Shown here piece after piece: positions 1 to 8,990 of a stretch of DNA of 64,000 nucleotides. The stretch covers positions 11,703-75,702 of the forward strand of contig CAVAKZ010000006.1 of assembly GCA_963589425.1 (NCBI GenBank). Reading direction: 5' to 3'. The DNA is from CAKRJP01 sp963589425. GTDB lineage: Bacteria > Bacillota > Clostridia > Lachnospirales > Lachnospiraceae. Position numbers and translations under genes: made by a program. Position 1 is the first letter of the stretch; every line of letters begins with the position of its first letter. Under the pieces are notes generated by a model. It saw only the letters and a list, made by a program, of their open reading frames with translations. It was not told where the DNA came from and searched no databases.

Positions 1-102
1 CTTTTCCGTAAAAAGAAGGAGTTAAAAGGACTTTCGAGAGAGGCTCTTTGTGAAGGGGTTTGGTTCGTTACTAACAGATTTAAGTAGAAATGGAGGTGCC
101 CT

Positions 103-414
103 ATGGATTCTGTGTTTCAGAAAATAGAAGAAATAGAGAGAACCGCAGAAAGCATCGTGAAACGTGCGGAAGATGAGAAGTCTATGACAGACCAGCAGCT
201 TCAGGACGAACGTGATAAATTCGATGCGGATCTGGCTGATAAGACAGAAAAAAAACTTAACGAAATTCGACAGGCTTCCGATGCCAAGATGAAGAAAATC
301 ATGGACGATGAGAAGGAACGTCATCATTTCGTTATCGACAATCTTGAAGAAGATTTCAAGGAGAATCACGAAGCATATGCAAAGGAGATCCTAGAAAACA
401 TTATTAAGGTATAA
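103..414 (+). CDS. ntpF: V-type ATPase peripheral stalk subunit (G/H-like)
   Basis: A 103-residue, highly charged and almost wholly helical protein with no membrane segment, typical of the small coiled-coil subunit that pairs with subunit E to form the peripheral stalk of V/A-type ATPases. Identification rests on length, Glu/Lys/Asp-rich heptad-like composition and on being the first gene of a V-ATPase operon; sequence similarity in this family is weak. The start at 103 follows a good AGGTG/GGAGG-type site (ATGGAGGTGCCCTATG). The next gene begins 14 nt after its stop, so the two are co-transcribed. The operon promoter is not visible in the 102 nt upstream and may lie outside the window. Confidence 0.8.
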   Translation: MDSVFQKIEEIERTAESIVKRAEDEKSMTDQQLQDERDKFDADLADKTEKKLNEIRQASDAKMKKIMDDEKERHHFVIDNLEEDFKENHEAYAKEILENIIKV

Positions 415-428
415 GGCAGAGGTGAATT

Positions 429-1478
429 ATGGGAAATGTAATGTCATACAGTGGCCTGACCACCAAGGTAAAGGCCATGCAGGCAAAGCTTCTGACCGAT
501 CAAGACTTTGAAAATATCGCAAATCTCCATAGTGTTCCGGAGGCAGTAGAATACCTAAAAGGGAAACCTGCTTACGCCGAAGCATTGGGGAAGATGGATG
601 ATACCTTGTATCACCGTGGAAATGTAGAGAAGGTCTTGGGTCAATCCCTCTACGCAGACTATACCAGATTGTATCGATTTGCCGGCATGAGACAAAAGAA
701 GTTCATGCGAGGGTTTTGGAAGCGATATGAGATTGATCTTATTAATTATTGCTTGAGAATCGTTTTTAATCACTATGATGTTCCCTTCGACATTAACTAT
801 AAGAAGGAATACTTTGATAAATATTCTCAGCTGGATGTAGATAAGATGATCGCATCTAGAAACATTCAGGAGCTTGTGGAAAGCTTAAAAGATACAGAGT
901 ATTATGAGCCTCTTGCTCCCGTAAAGGATAAACAAGATGCTACTTTGTATGATTATGAAATACTACTAGAACAGTATTTCTTTAAGAATGCCTGGACCAA
1001 GCAGCGTAAGGCGTTAGACAAGTATGAGCAGGAGATCTACAAAAGAGATTGCGGTATGAAGATCGACCTTTTGAATTTGAATTGGATCTATCGTGCAAAG
1101 AAGTATTACAACATGCTTGCTCCGGATATTTACCTTATGGTAATTCCAATCCAGTATAGAATTAAACCGGATGAGTTTAAGGCCATGGTGGAAGCACCGA
1201 CTGTGGAACAATTTGTTCAGTTATTGAACAATTCTTATTATGAGAGAAGATTCCATGCAATGGCCAAATCGGAAAATATGGAAGAATTCTACAGAGAATG
1301 TATGCATGATCTCTATATGTCCGATCGCCGGAGAAATCCTTACTCTTTGGCAACAGTTAATACCTATTTGTTCTTAAAAGAGGAAGAGATTGATCGTTTG
1401 ATTACAGCCCTTGAGTGTATCCGTTATGGTCTTACACCTAGGGAGACACTGGGATACATAGGAGGTAAGAAAGAATGA
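429..1478 (+). CDS. ntpC: V-type ATPase subunit C
   Basis: A 349-residue soluble protein of the V-ATPase subunit C/d family (AC39 type), the funnel-shaped adaptor joining the central rotor shaft to the membrane ring. The family's usual length is about 330-350 residues. It is helical and rich in Tyr, Arg and Glu, with repeated sub-domains typical of the family (for example residues about 40-110 and 240-300). The start at ATG 429 is preceded by AGAGGTGAATT. Its last codon overlaps the start of the subunit I gene (ATGA at 1475-1478), which suggests translational coupling. Confidence 0.9.
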   Translation: MGNVMSYSGLTTKVKAMQAKLLTDQDFENIANLHSVPEAVEYLKGKPAYAEALGKMDDTLYHRGNVEKVLGQSLYADYTRLYRFAGMRQKKFMRGFWKRYEIDLINYCLRIVFNHYDVPFDINYKKEYFDKYSQLDVDKMIASRNIQELVESLKDTEYYEPLAPVKDKQDATLYDYEILLEQYFFKNAWTKQRKALDKYEQEIYKRDCGMKIDLLNLNWIYRAKKYYNMLAPDIYLMVIPIQYRIKPDEFKAMVEAPTVEQFVQLLNNSYYERRFHAMAKSENMEEFYRECMHDLYMSDRRRNPYSLATVNTYLFLKEEEIDRLITALECIRYGLTPRETLGYIGGKKE

Positions 1479-3415
1479 TAGTAAAGATGAAATTCTTGCA
1501 GATCAGCGGACCTCAGACAGACTTGGACAGAATGTGCAGAACCTATCTCACCAAACATGAGATGCAGCTTGAAAGCGCACTGTCTGAGCTTAAGACTACC
1601 GATAATCTGCAGCCTTTCATTGAAGTGAATCCGTACCGGGATCCACTGGCAAAGGCAGAACAGTTCTGCGAGCTGCTGGATAAGAATTTACAGGTAAGTC
1701 CGGATACTTCTATGGAAGAAGAGGAAATGAGGACACTTCTTCGAAACATTAACCATGATTATGTGGAGATGGACGAGAAGAAAGAATTTTTGAAAAAGAA
1801 GGCAGGAGAGCAAAAAGAAACTGCCAATGCCTTGGAACCTTTTAGAGCTTTAGATGTAGATCTTGGACATATATCCAATTACAGATTCTTGAAGGTTCGA
1901 TTTGGTCGTATCGGTCTGGATTACTACGATAGAATGCAGAAGTATTTGATGCAGGATGTAAATGCCGTATTCTTAGAGGGTCTTAGAAATGACAGTTATG
2001 TTTACGGTGGTTATATCGTAGCAAACAAGGATAAGGGAATGGTAGATGCCCTTTTTAGTTCTCTTCATTTTGAGAGAATTCATTTGACCGACGCTTACGA
2101 TGGAACACCGGAGCAGATCTGGAACAAGGTAAATGCTGAAATGGAAGCTACCATGAAGGAAGCTGATGAACTTGAGAGCAAGCAGTCATCCCTTATGAGT
2201 AGCAACGCGGCAAAACTTCTTGGTGCAAAGCTTAAGCTTTCTGAACTGGCAGATTACTTTGATATTCGTAAGAAGGCAGCTATTACAGAGCATGATGAAA
2301 ACCAGGATGGACATTATGTGATCTGTGGTTGGATGAGTGAAGCTGATGTGGAAAGCTTCATGGAAGAGATTAAGAACGATGACAAGGTTATGGCTGTCAT
2401 TGAGGAGGATAAAGAAAAATTCTTCGGTGAGCCGCCTACAAAACTTAAGAATCCTAAGATCTTTAAGCCTTTTGAGATGTTTATCGAGATGTATGGTCTC
2501 CCGGCATCTGACGAGATGGATCCTACCATTTTCGTAGCTCTTACCTATACAATTATCTTCGGAGCAATGTTCGGAGACTTGGGACAGGGAGCTGTTTTAT
2601 TTATCGGTGGAGGTCTTCTCTATCTATTTAAGAAGATGAACTTAGCAGGAATTGTTTCTGTAGCAGGAATTTTCTCTATGATCTTCGGTGTTTTATATGG
2701 AAGTGTATTTGGATTTGAAGATGTGATTCCGGCCCTGTGGTTGAAACCTATGGATGCCATGACAACTCTTCCTTTTGTGGGACAGCTTAACACCGTATTT
2801 ATCATTGCAGTGGCAGTTGGTATGGGATTAAACCTTTTGGTTATGGTCTTCCAGATGATCAACGCAGCCAAGAGTGGAGATAAGGAAGATTTGTTCTTCT
2901 CCCACAACGGATTAGCAGGATTTGTATTCTATGCATTTATTGTAATTACTATTGTCCTTTATATGACAGGACACAAGACACCAGGTAATGTGTTGATGAT
3001 TATCTTCCTTGGAGTTCCGATTTTAATGTTCTTTTTCAAAGAGCCTCTTGGAAATATCATAGAGAAGAGACATCAGAAACTTGAAGGTGGCAAGGGAATG
3101 TTCTTTGTACAGGGATTCTTCGAATTATTTGAGACAATGTTAAGTTATTTCTCAAATACAATTTCCTATGTACGTATCGGAGCTTTCGCAGTGAGCCATG
3201 CAGCTATCATGGAAGTTGTTCTTATGCTTTCTGGTGCTGAAGAGGGAACTCCAAATATTCTTGGAGTAATCGTTGGTAACCTCATTGTTATGCTTCTTGA
3301 GGGATTGGTTGTTGGTATCCAGGTACTTCGTCTTGAGTACTATGAGATGTTCAGCCGATTCTACAAAGGTAGCGGACGTGAGTTTAAGCCATTTAATAAA
3401 GTTAACAACAAGTAA
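1475..3415 (+). CDS. ntpI: V-type ATPase subunit I (membrane stator)
   Basis: A 646-residue protein with the two-part build of NtpI/subunit a: a soluble N-terminal half (about residues 1-330, with coiled-coil stretches near 90-120 and 220-250) and a C-terminal half with seven or eight hydrophobic helices starting near residue 350. It forms the ion half-channels against the K ring and anchors the peripheral stalks. The conserved run FSNTISYVRIGAFAVSHA near residue 560 belongs to the family's ion-channel helix. The start at 1475 is supported by GGAGG at 1462-1466; an in-frame ATG at 1487 is a weaker alternative. The sequence read here does not show whether the ion is H+ or Na+. Confidence 0.95.
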   Translation: MIVKMKFLQISGPQTDLDRMCRTYLTKHEMQLESALSELKTTDNLQPFIEVNPYRDPLAKAEQFCELLDKNLQVSPDTSMEEEEMRTLLRNINHDYVEMDEKKEFLKKKAGEQKETANALEPFRALDVDLGHISNYRFLKVRFGRIGLDYYDRMQKYLMQDVNAVFLEGLRNDSYVYGGYIVANKDKGMVDALFSSLHFERIHLTDAYDGTPEQIWNKVNAEMEATMKEADELESKQSSLMSSNAAKLLGAKLKLSELADYFDIRKKAAITEHDENQDGHYVICGWMSEADVESFMEEIKNDDKVMAVIEEDKEKFFGEPPTKLKNPKIFKPFEMFIEMYGLPASDEMDPTIFVALTYTIIFGAMFGDLGQGAVLFIGGGLLYLFKKMNLAGIVSVAGIFSMIFGVLYGSVFGFEDVIPALWLKPMDAMTTLPFVGQLNTVFIIAVAVGMGLNLLVMVFQMINAAKSGDKEDLFFSHNGLAGFVFYAFIVITIVLYMTGHKTPGNVLMIIFLGVPILMFFFKEPLGNIIEKRHQKLEGGKGMFFVQGFFELFETMLSYFSNTISYVRIGAFAVSHAAIMEVVLMLSGAEEGTPNILGVIVGNLIVMLLEGLVVGIQVLRLEYYEMFSRFYKGSGREFKPFNKVNNK

Positions 3416-3446
3416 AAGAACTTAAGATTTAAGGAGGACAATTAAA

Positions 3447-3881
3447 ATGACACTAGCAGTTAAATTATTACTTATCGCAGCATTGGTGCTTGGCATCATC
3501 GTTCCATTTGGAACATTTCTTTTAGGAGAGCAGTCTAAGAAGCGCTACAAACGTGCTCTTGGAGCAAATGTTTTCTTCGTATTTGGTGCATTCGTAATCG
3601 CCGGAATCATGCTTTTTGCAGGAACTCCTGTACAGGCAGCAGAGGCAGCAGGAACTGCAGCAAGTAACGCAACAGGATTTGGATATTTAGCAGCAGCACT
3701 TTCAACCGGTTTAGCTTGTGTAGGTGGTGGTATCGCCGTAGCAAGTGCAGCAAGTGCAGCGCTTGGAGCAATCAGTGAGGATTCTAGTGTACTTGGTAAG
3801 TCACTGATTTTCGTAGGTCTTGCAGAAGGTGTTTGTTTGTATGGACTTATCATCTCCTTCATGATCATCGGTAAATTGTAA
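3447..3881 (+). CDS. ntpK: V-type ATPase subunit K (rotor ring proteolipid)
   Basis: A 144-residue proteolipid with four predicted membrane helices. The second pair (about residues 75-144) is the classical ring hairpin: a Gly/Ala-rich helix with GGGIAVASAASAALG and an outer helix with the motif GLAEGVCLYGLI, whose Glu is the expected ion-binding residue. The first pair (residues 1-60) is unlike a c-type hairpin, lacks the glycine motif and has a basic loop (EQSKKRYKR). The two pairs are joined by an Ala-rich linker (TPVQAAEAAGTAA). It has a strong ribosome site (AAGGAGGACAATTAAA), in keeping with the many copies needed per ring. Confidence 0.93.
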   Translation: MTLAVKLLLIAALVLGIIVPFGTFLLGEQSKKRYKRALGANVFFVFGAFVIAGIMLFAGTPVQAAEAAGTAASNATGFGYLAAALSTGLACVGGGIAVASAASAALGAISEDSSVLGKSLIFVGLAEGVCLYGLIISFMIIGKL

Positions 3882-3882
3882 G

Positions 3883-4191
3883 ATGAAGATGTATCTGATC
3901 AGTGATAATGTCGATACTCTGACAGGTATGAGACTGGCAGGTGTAGATGGGGTGGTAGTTCACGAGAGAGAGGAACTGCGTAATGCCATCGAGACTGCTA
4001 TGGATGATCCGGAAGTGGGAATCGTTCTTCTGACAGAACGGTTTGGACGAGAGTTCCCGGACCTGATCGATGAGATCAAGCTCCAGAGAACCCAACCCCT
4101 TCTGGTTGAGATTCCTGACAGACACGGAACCGGACGTAAGAAAGACTTTATCACTTCTTATGTTAATGAAGCCATTGGGCTGAAACTGTAG
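3883..4191 (+). CDS. ntpG: V-type ATPase subunit F
   Basis: A 102-residue protein of the V-ATPase subunit F family (NtpG in Enterococcus naming), a small Rossmann-like subunit of the central shaft. It opens with the typical MKMYLISDNVDTLTGMRLAG, and later has GIVLLTERFGREF and PLLVEIPDR, all family-like. The gene starts two bases after the stop of subunit K, and there is little Shine-Dalgarno sequence in front, so translation is probably coupled to ntpK. A 120-nt gap containing a stable hairpin follows before subunit E. Confidence 0.92.
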   Translation: MKMYLISDNVDTLTGMRLAGVDGVVVHEREELRNAIETAMDDPEVGIVLLTERFGREFPDLIDEIKLQRTQPLLVEIPDRHGTGRKKDFITSYVNEAIGLKL

Positions 4192-4220
4192 AAATGTAGA
4201 AGGACTATTTAGAATCTGAC

Positions 4221-4264
4221 AAAATTCATCCTCTGAAGATCTTTGGTCCGGAGGGTGAATTTTA
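4221..4264 (+). other. Intra-operon hairpin between V-ATPase subunits F and E
   Basis: A 15-bp inverted repeat with two G-U pairs: 4221-4235 pairs with 4250-4264 around a short loop. Only four T residues end the 3' arm, so this is at best a weak terminator. It lies in the only long gap of the operon. A role as an RNA processing or stability element, or a partial attenuator that sets the amount of the E, A, B and D transcripts, is an inference. Confidence 0.55.
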
Positions 4265-4314
4265 GGATAGTTCATAAATTAGTTCGAAAAATCAGAGAGA
4301 AGAAGGTGAGAAGC

Positions 4315-4902
4315 TTGACCATAGAAGAAAGAATTGACCATCTGCAGGAAGCTGCGATGGAAGAGGCGAGAGCCATGGCAAATGAGATCCGTACCCAGCA
4401 TAAGCGTACGCTTACAGGTGTTTTGGATCAACACAAGGGAGAAGCCAACAGACAGTATGATGTTCGAGTGAAGGCAGAGACAGTAAGTGCCAGACAGCAG
4501 CAGAATATGGCGGTTTCTAAAGCACAGCTAGAGCTGAAACGAGAGTATGGCAAACGCCAGAAACAGTTAAAGAAGGAGCTGTTTAAGGAAGTTCAGGACA
4601 TGGTTTATGACTTCATGAAAACAGATGAATATAAAGAACTCTTGGTAAAATACATCGACAATGCAGCAGGATTTGCAAAGGGTGAGCAGCTTACAATTTA
4701 TATCAACCCTAGCGATGCTGACAAGAAAGATTACTTAGAAGAGCGCACCGGTATGGTGTTAACCGTAAGTAAGGAAGACTTTATCGGAGGCGTTAGAAGC
4801 GTTGTAAGAGAGAAAAATATTTTGATCGATCACGCATACAAGGGAGCTTTAGAGAAAGCATACCATGAGTTTATGTTTAGAGGAGGTACAGGCATTGGAT
4901 AA
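4315..4902 (+). CDS. ntpE: V-type ATPase subunit E (peripheral stalk)
   Basis: A 195-residue protein of the V-ATPase subunit E family: a long charged N-terminal helix (residues 1-105) for the stalk coiled coil, then a small globular C-terminal domain (about 110-195) that binds the catalytic head. I chose TTG 4315 because AAGGTGAG lies just upstream (4302-4309) and the protein then begins MTIEERIDHLQ, a usual length for the family. A farther in-frame TTG at 4243 would lie inside the hairpin loop region and add 24 basic, atypical residues. The 3' end overlaps the start of subunit A by 8 nt. Confidence 0.88.
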   Translation: MTIEERIDHLQEAAMEEARAMANEIRTQHKRTLTGVLDQHKGEANRQYDVRVKAETVSARQQQNMAVSKAQLELKREYGKRQKQLKKELFKEVQDMVYDFMKTDEYKELLVKYIDNAAGFAKGEQLTIYINPSDADKKDYLEERTGMVLTVSKEDFIGGVRSVVREKNILIDHAYKGALEKAYHEFMFRGGTGIG

Positions 4903-6670
4903 GAAAAGAACAGGTGTTATTTATGGCATCAACGGTCCTGTTATCTACCTGCAAGGAAAAAGCGATTTTAAAATGTCTGAGATGGTATACGTTGGTAAGG
5001 AACGTCTGGTAGGCGAGGTTATCGCCCTGGACAAGGACCGCACTACCATCCAGGTTTATGAGGAGACTTCAGGGCTTCGTCCAGGAGAAATTGTAGAAGC
5101 CAGTGGAGCACCGGTATCCGTTACATTGGCACCGGGTATCCTGAACAATATTTTTGATGGTATTGAACGTCCCCTGGAGCGTATCGCAGAAGCAGGAGGA
5201 GCCTTTATTACCAGAGGTGTTGCAGTAGACTCTCTGGATGTAGAGAAGAAATGGGATACTCATATTACTGTAGCAGTAGGTGATGAAGTTCACGGAGGAA
5301 CTGTAATTGCAGAGGTTCCGGAGACAAGAGCTATCATCCACAAATGTATGGTTCCGCCGGATGTAGAGGTGGCAAAAGTCGTTGAAGTTGTGGAAGATGG
5401 ACAGTATACCATCAATGATGTCATTGTTAAGATTCAAAGATCTAACGGAGATATTCAGGAGCTGACCATGACCCAGAAGTGGCCAATCCGTGTGGCAAGA
5501 CCGGTACACAAAAGATACCCGGCCAGCGTTCCATTGGTTACCGGCCAGAGAATTCTGGATACCATGTTCCCTATTGCTAAGGGAGGTACAGCAGCAATCC
5601 CCGGAGGATTCGGAACTGGTAAGACCATGACCCAGCACCAGATTGCAAAATGGTCCGATGCAGATATCATTATTTACATCGGATGTGGTGAGCGTGGAAA
5701 TGAGATGACTCAGGTATTGGAAGAGTTTGGTGAGTTGGTGGATCCAAAGAGTGGAAATCCTTTGATGGATCGTACAACCTTGATCGCTAATACTTCTAAC
5801 ATGCCGGTTGCAGCCCGTGAGGCTTCCTTGTATTCAGGCCTTACCCTGGCTGAGTACTATAGAGATATGGGATATGACGTAGCCATCATGGCAGACTCCA
5901 CATCCCGTTGGGCTGAGGCTCTTCGTGAGTTGTCCGGACGTTTGGAGGAGATGCCTGCAGAGGAAGGTTTCCCGGCATACTTAGCTTCCAGACTGTCAGC
6001 TTTCTATGAGAGAGCAGGTATGATGCAAACTTTGGGAGGAACAACAGGTTCTGTTTCTATTATCGGTGCCGTTTCTCCACAGGGAGGAGATTTCTCCGAG
6101 CCTGTAACTCAGAATACCAAGCGTTTTGTTCGCTGCTTCTGGGGATTGGACAAATCCTTAGCTTATGCAAGACATTTCCCGGCCATTCATTGGCTCACCA
6201 GTTACAGTGAGTATTTAACAGACTTAAGTGGCTGGTATACAGATAATGTATCTCCTAAGTTCGTTGATTATCGTAACCGTCTCATGTCTATCTTAGGACA
6301 AGAAAACAGCCTGAACGAGATTGTTAAGTTGATCGGTGCAGACGTACTTCCGGATGATCAGAAACTGATTCTTGAGATTGCAAAGGTAATTCGTCTTGGA
6401 TTCCTTCAGCAGAACGCATTCCATAAGGATGATACCTGCGTATCTTTGGAGAAGCAGTTTAAGATGATGGACACAATTCTTTATTTATATAAGAAGTGTC
6501 GTAAGCTCATTGCCATGGGACAGCCTATGTCAGTGTTAAAAGAAGAAGGTATCTTCGAGAAAGTCATTGCTATTAAGTACGATGTACCAAATGACAATCT
6601 TCAGCTTTTAGATACTTACAAGAAGAAAATTGATGATTTCTATGACAGTGTATTAGCAAAGAACGCATAA
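4895..6670 (+). CDS. ntpA: V-type ATPase catalytic subunit A
   Basis: The catalytic ATP-binding subunit, 591 residues. It has the N-terminal beta-barrel (GVIYGINGPVIYLQG), the A-subunit-specific non-homologous insert (about residues 110-180), the P-loop GGFGTGKT at 237-244, the GERGNEM motif and the segment ADSTSRWAEALRE that carries the catalytic-site residues. The TTG at 4895 is taken as start: AGGAGG sits at 4881-4886, eight bases upstream, and the product then begins MDKKRTGVIYG as in relatives. An ATG at 4865 lacks such a site and adds ten atypical residues. This is the second TTG start in a row in the operon. Confidence 0.95.
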   Translation: MDKKRTGVIYGINGPVIYLQGKSDFKMSEMVYVGKERLVGEVIALDKDRTTIQVYEETSGLRPGEIVEASGAPVSVTLAPGILNNIFDGIERPLERIAEAGGAFITRGVAVDSLDVEKKWDTHITVAVGDEVHGGTVIAEVPETRAIIHKCMVPPDVEVAKVVEVVEDGQYTINDVIVKIQRSNGDIQELTMTQKWPIRVARPVHKRYPASVPLVTGQRILDTMFPIAKGGTAAIPGGFGTGKTMTQHQIAKWSDADIIIYIGCGERGNEMTQVLEEFGELVDPKSGNPLMDRTTLIANTSNMPVAAREASLYSGLTLAEYYRDMGYDVAIMADSTSRWAEALRELSGRLEEMPAEEGFPAYLASRLSAFYERAGMMQTLGGTTGSVSIIGAVSPQGGDFSEPVTQNTKRFVRCFWGLDKSLAYARHFPAIHWLTSYSEYLTDLSGWYTDNVSPKFVDYRNRLMSILGQENSLNEIVKLIGADVLPDDQKLILEIAKVIRLGFLQQNAFHKDDTCVSLEKQFKMMDTILYLYKKCRKLIAMGQPMSVLKEEGIFEKVIAIKYDVPNDNLQLLDTYKKKIDDFYDSVLAKNA

Positions 6671-6683
6671 AGGAGGAGAGGAC

Positions 6684-8081
6684 ATGGCAATAGAATATCT
6701 AGGCTTAAGTAATATCAACGGACCTCTCGTTGTTCTGGAAGGACTTCAGGATGCCTTTTATGATGAGATCGTTGATTTTATAGTGGACGGCAACACTAAA
6801 AAAATGGGCCGTATTATTGAATTAAATGAGGATAAGGCAGTTATCCAGGTATTTGAGGGAACAGAAAATATGTCCCTAACAAATACCCATACAAGACTTA
6901 CCGGACATCCTATGGAGGTAAAAGTATCTCCGGATATGTTAGGAAGAACCTTCAACGGTGTAGGAAAGCCCATCGATGGATTGGGAGCTCTTATTTCTGA
7001 CGATAAGCGTGATGTTAACGGACTTCCTTTAAATCCGGTACGTCGTGAATATCCTCGTAACTATATCCGTACCGGTATTTCCGCAATTGACGGACTTACC
7101 ACTTTGATTCGTGGACAGAAGCTTCCTATTTTCTCAGGAAACGGACTTCCACACGATCAGTTGGCAGCACAGATTGTTAAGCAGGCATCTCTGGGAGATG
7201 ACTCTGATGAAGAATTCGCTATCGTATTTGCAGCCATGGGTGTTAAGCATGACGTAGCTGATTTCTTCCGCAAGACTTTCGAGGAAAGTGGTGTATCAGA
7301 CCACGTTTGTATGTTCTTAAACCTGGCAAATGACCCGGTAGTAGAGCGTTTGATTACTCCAAAGGTTGCCCTTACTGTGGCAGAGTATTTGGCCTTTGAG
7401 TGCAACAAGCATATCTTGGTAATTCTGACAGATATGACTTCCTTTGCAGAGGCTCTTCGTGAGGTATCATCATCTAAGGGAGAGATTCCTTCTCGTAAAG
7501 GTTATCCTGGATACCTTTACAGTGAGTTGGCTACCTTGTACGAACGTGCAGGTATTGTAGAAGGCGTTAATGGATCGGTAACTCAGCTTCCAATCCTTAC
7601 TATGCCAAATGATGATATTACCCATCCAATCCCTGACCTTACAGGATACATTACTGAGGGACAGATCGTATTGGATCGTAACCTTCACGGACAGGGCGTT
7701 TACCCACCAATCAGCGTACTTCCTTCTCTGTCACGTTTGATGAAGGATGGTATCGGTGAAGGATTTACAAGAGAAGATCACCAGGATTTGGCTAACCAGT
7801 TGTTCTCTGCCTACGCAAAGGTAGGAGAGGCTAGAAATCTGGCTTCCGTAATCGGTGAGGATGAGCTTTCTCCAATTGATAAGAAATACATGGCCTTCGG
7901 TAAAGAATTTGAGAAGCGTTATGTAGGACAGGGACCAACAGAAAACAGAACTATCCAGGATACCTTGGATTTGGGTTGGGATCTCTTAAGTCTTCTTCCG
8001 AAGGGTGAGTTGGATCGAATCGACACCAAGATTATTGATAAATACTATCCGGGAGAGAAAACTGTGGAGGAAGAGGCATAG
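6684..8081 (+). CDS. ntpB: V-type ATPase subunit B
   Basis: The non-catalytic regulatory head subunit, 465 residues, the family's standard length. It opens with EYLGLSNINGPLVVLEG and has GRTFNGVGKPIDG, FSGNGLPHDQLAAQI (where subunit A has its P-loop, here changed as expected for B) and DMTSFAEALREVS. It forms the A3B3 head with subunit A. The start is preceded by AAAGGAGGAGAGGAC. A 65-nt gap separates it from subunit D. Confidence 0.96.
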   Translation: MAIEYLGLSNINGPLVVLEGLQDAFYDEIVDFIVDGNTKKMGRIIELNEDKAVIQVFEGTENMSLTNTHTRLTGHPMEVKVSPDMLGRTFNGVGKPIDGLGALISDDKRDVNGLPLNPVRREYPRNYIRTGISAIDGLTTLIRGQKLPIFSGNGLPHDQLAAQIVKQASLGDDSDEEFAIVFAAMGVKHDVADFFRKTFEESGVSDHVCMFLNLANDPVVERLITPKVALTVAEYLAFECNKHILVILTDMTSFAEALREVSSSKGEIPSRKGYPGYLYSELATLYERAGIVEGVNGSVTQLPILTMPNDDITHPIPDLTGYITEGQIVLDRNLHGQGVYPPISVLPSLSRLMKDGIGEGFTREDHQDLANQLFSAYAKVGEARNLASVIGEDELSPIDKKYMAFGKEFEKRYVGQGPTENRTIQDTLDLGWDLLSLLPKGELDRIDTKIIDKYYPGEKTVEEEA

Positions 8082-8146
8082 GCATTTTAAATGTCAGGCC
8101 CTAAACAGTTTCTCGGTGTATTAGATAGTAAGAAAGGAGTCGATCT

Positions 8147-8770
8147 ATGGATCCAAGAGAATTTCCCACCAAAGGTAATCTGATCGCGGCAAAGAATTCT
8201 CTGGCGCTTGCCAAACAGGGATATGACCTGATGGACAAGAAGAGAAATGTGCTTTTAAAAGAGCTTATGACTCTGATTGATGAGGCAAAAGAGATCCAGG
8301 AACAAATCGACAGTACATTTACAAAGGCATATGCCTGCCTGCAAAGCGCCAATATTGAACATGGTATCAGTAGGGTAGAGCAGCTGGCCTTTACTGTGCC
8401 TATCGAGGATTCCATCCGTATTCAGACAAGAAGTATCATGGGAACAGAGATTCCCCATGTAAAATATGATTCCAAGGAGAATAATCTTACCTACTCCTTC
8501 GGAACCACAAGGGAGTCCATTGATATTGCCAGAGAAGCCTTTCGAGAGGTGAAGGATTTGACCATAAAGCTATCCATGGTGGAAAACTCCGCCTACCGAT
8601 TGGCAAGCAATATTAAGAAGACCCAAAAGAGAGCAAATGCTCTAAAGAATATTACGATTCCAATGTACACAGAGCTTGTGCGTAATATTAACAATGCACT
8701 GGAAGAGAAGGAACGTGAAGAATTTACAAGACTGAAAGTTATTAAGAGCATGAAGACTAAGAGTGCTTGA
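8147..8770 (+). CDS. ntpD: V-type ATPase subunit D (central shaft)
   Basis: A 207-residue helical protein of the V-ATPase subunit D family, the rotating coiled-coil shaft inside the A3B3 head. It begins with PREFPTKGNLIAAKNSLALA, the family's N-terminal helix, and ends with a second long basic helix (about residues 130-207: ALKNITIPMY, NALEEKEREEFTRLK). The start follows AGAAAGGAG with suitable spacing. It is the last gene of the operon; a strong terminator lies 40 nt downstream. Confidence 0.95.
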   Translation: MDPREFPTKGNLIAAKNSLALAKQGYDLMDKKRNVLLKELMTLIDEAKEIQEQIDSTFTKAYACLQSANIEHGISRVEQLAFTVPIEDSIRIQTRSIMGTEIPHVKYDSKENNLTYSFGTTRESIDIAREAFREVKDLTIKLSMVENSAYRLASNIKKTQKRANALKNITIPMYTELVRNINNALEEKEREEFTRLKVIKSMKTKSA

Positions 8771-8810
8771 TGCAGACAGCTTTTAGGCTTTAGGGATGTG
8801 TTTTATACAG

Positions 8811-8841
8811 GGACTGTCGCTTCTTGCGATGGTCCTTTTTT
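8811..8841 (+). terminator. Terminator of the V-ATPase operon
   Basis: A 10-bp hairpin (8811-8820 with 8826-8835, two G-U pairs, loop TTCTT) followed directly by six T residues. It closes the ATPase operon. Confidence 0.9.
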
Positions 8842-8990
8842 GTTGTGTGATTTAGGGATGTGAATTGTGGAGGGGGTGAATCATGCTGGTGGGGGACGCA
8901 CGCCAAGGAAGATAATATGCTGTCAAGACATCTTAAATCGTCTATTGAAGAATTCTGTCCGCAATATTTTTAACAGTAATCCCCCAACTT

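Noticed and set aside
1..87. Open frame of 28 codons ending in TAG at the left edge, possibly the tail of an upstream gene.
   Set aside because: Too short and without a recognisable motif; a stretch of this length is open by chance often enough.
5069..5638. 189-codon open frame antisense to V-ATPase subunit A.
   Set aside because: Composition is that of a reversed coding frame; subunit A motifs are intact on the other strand.
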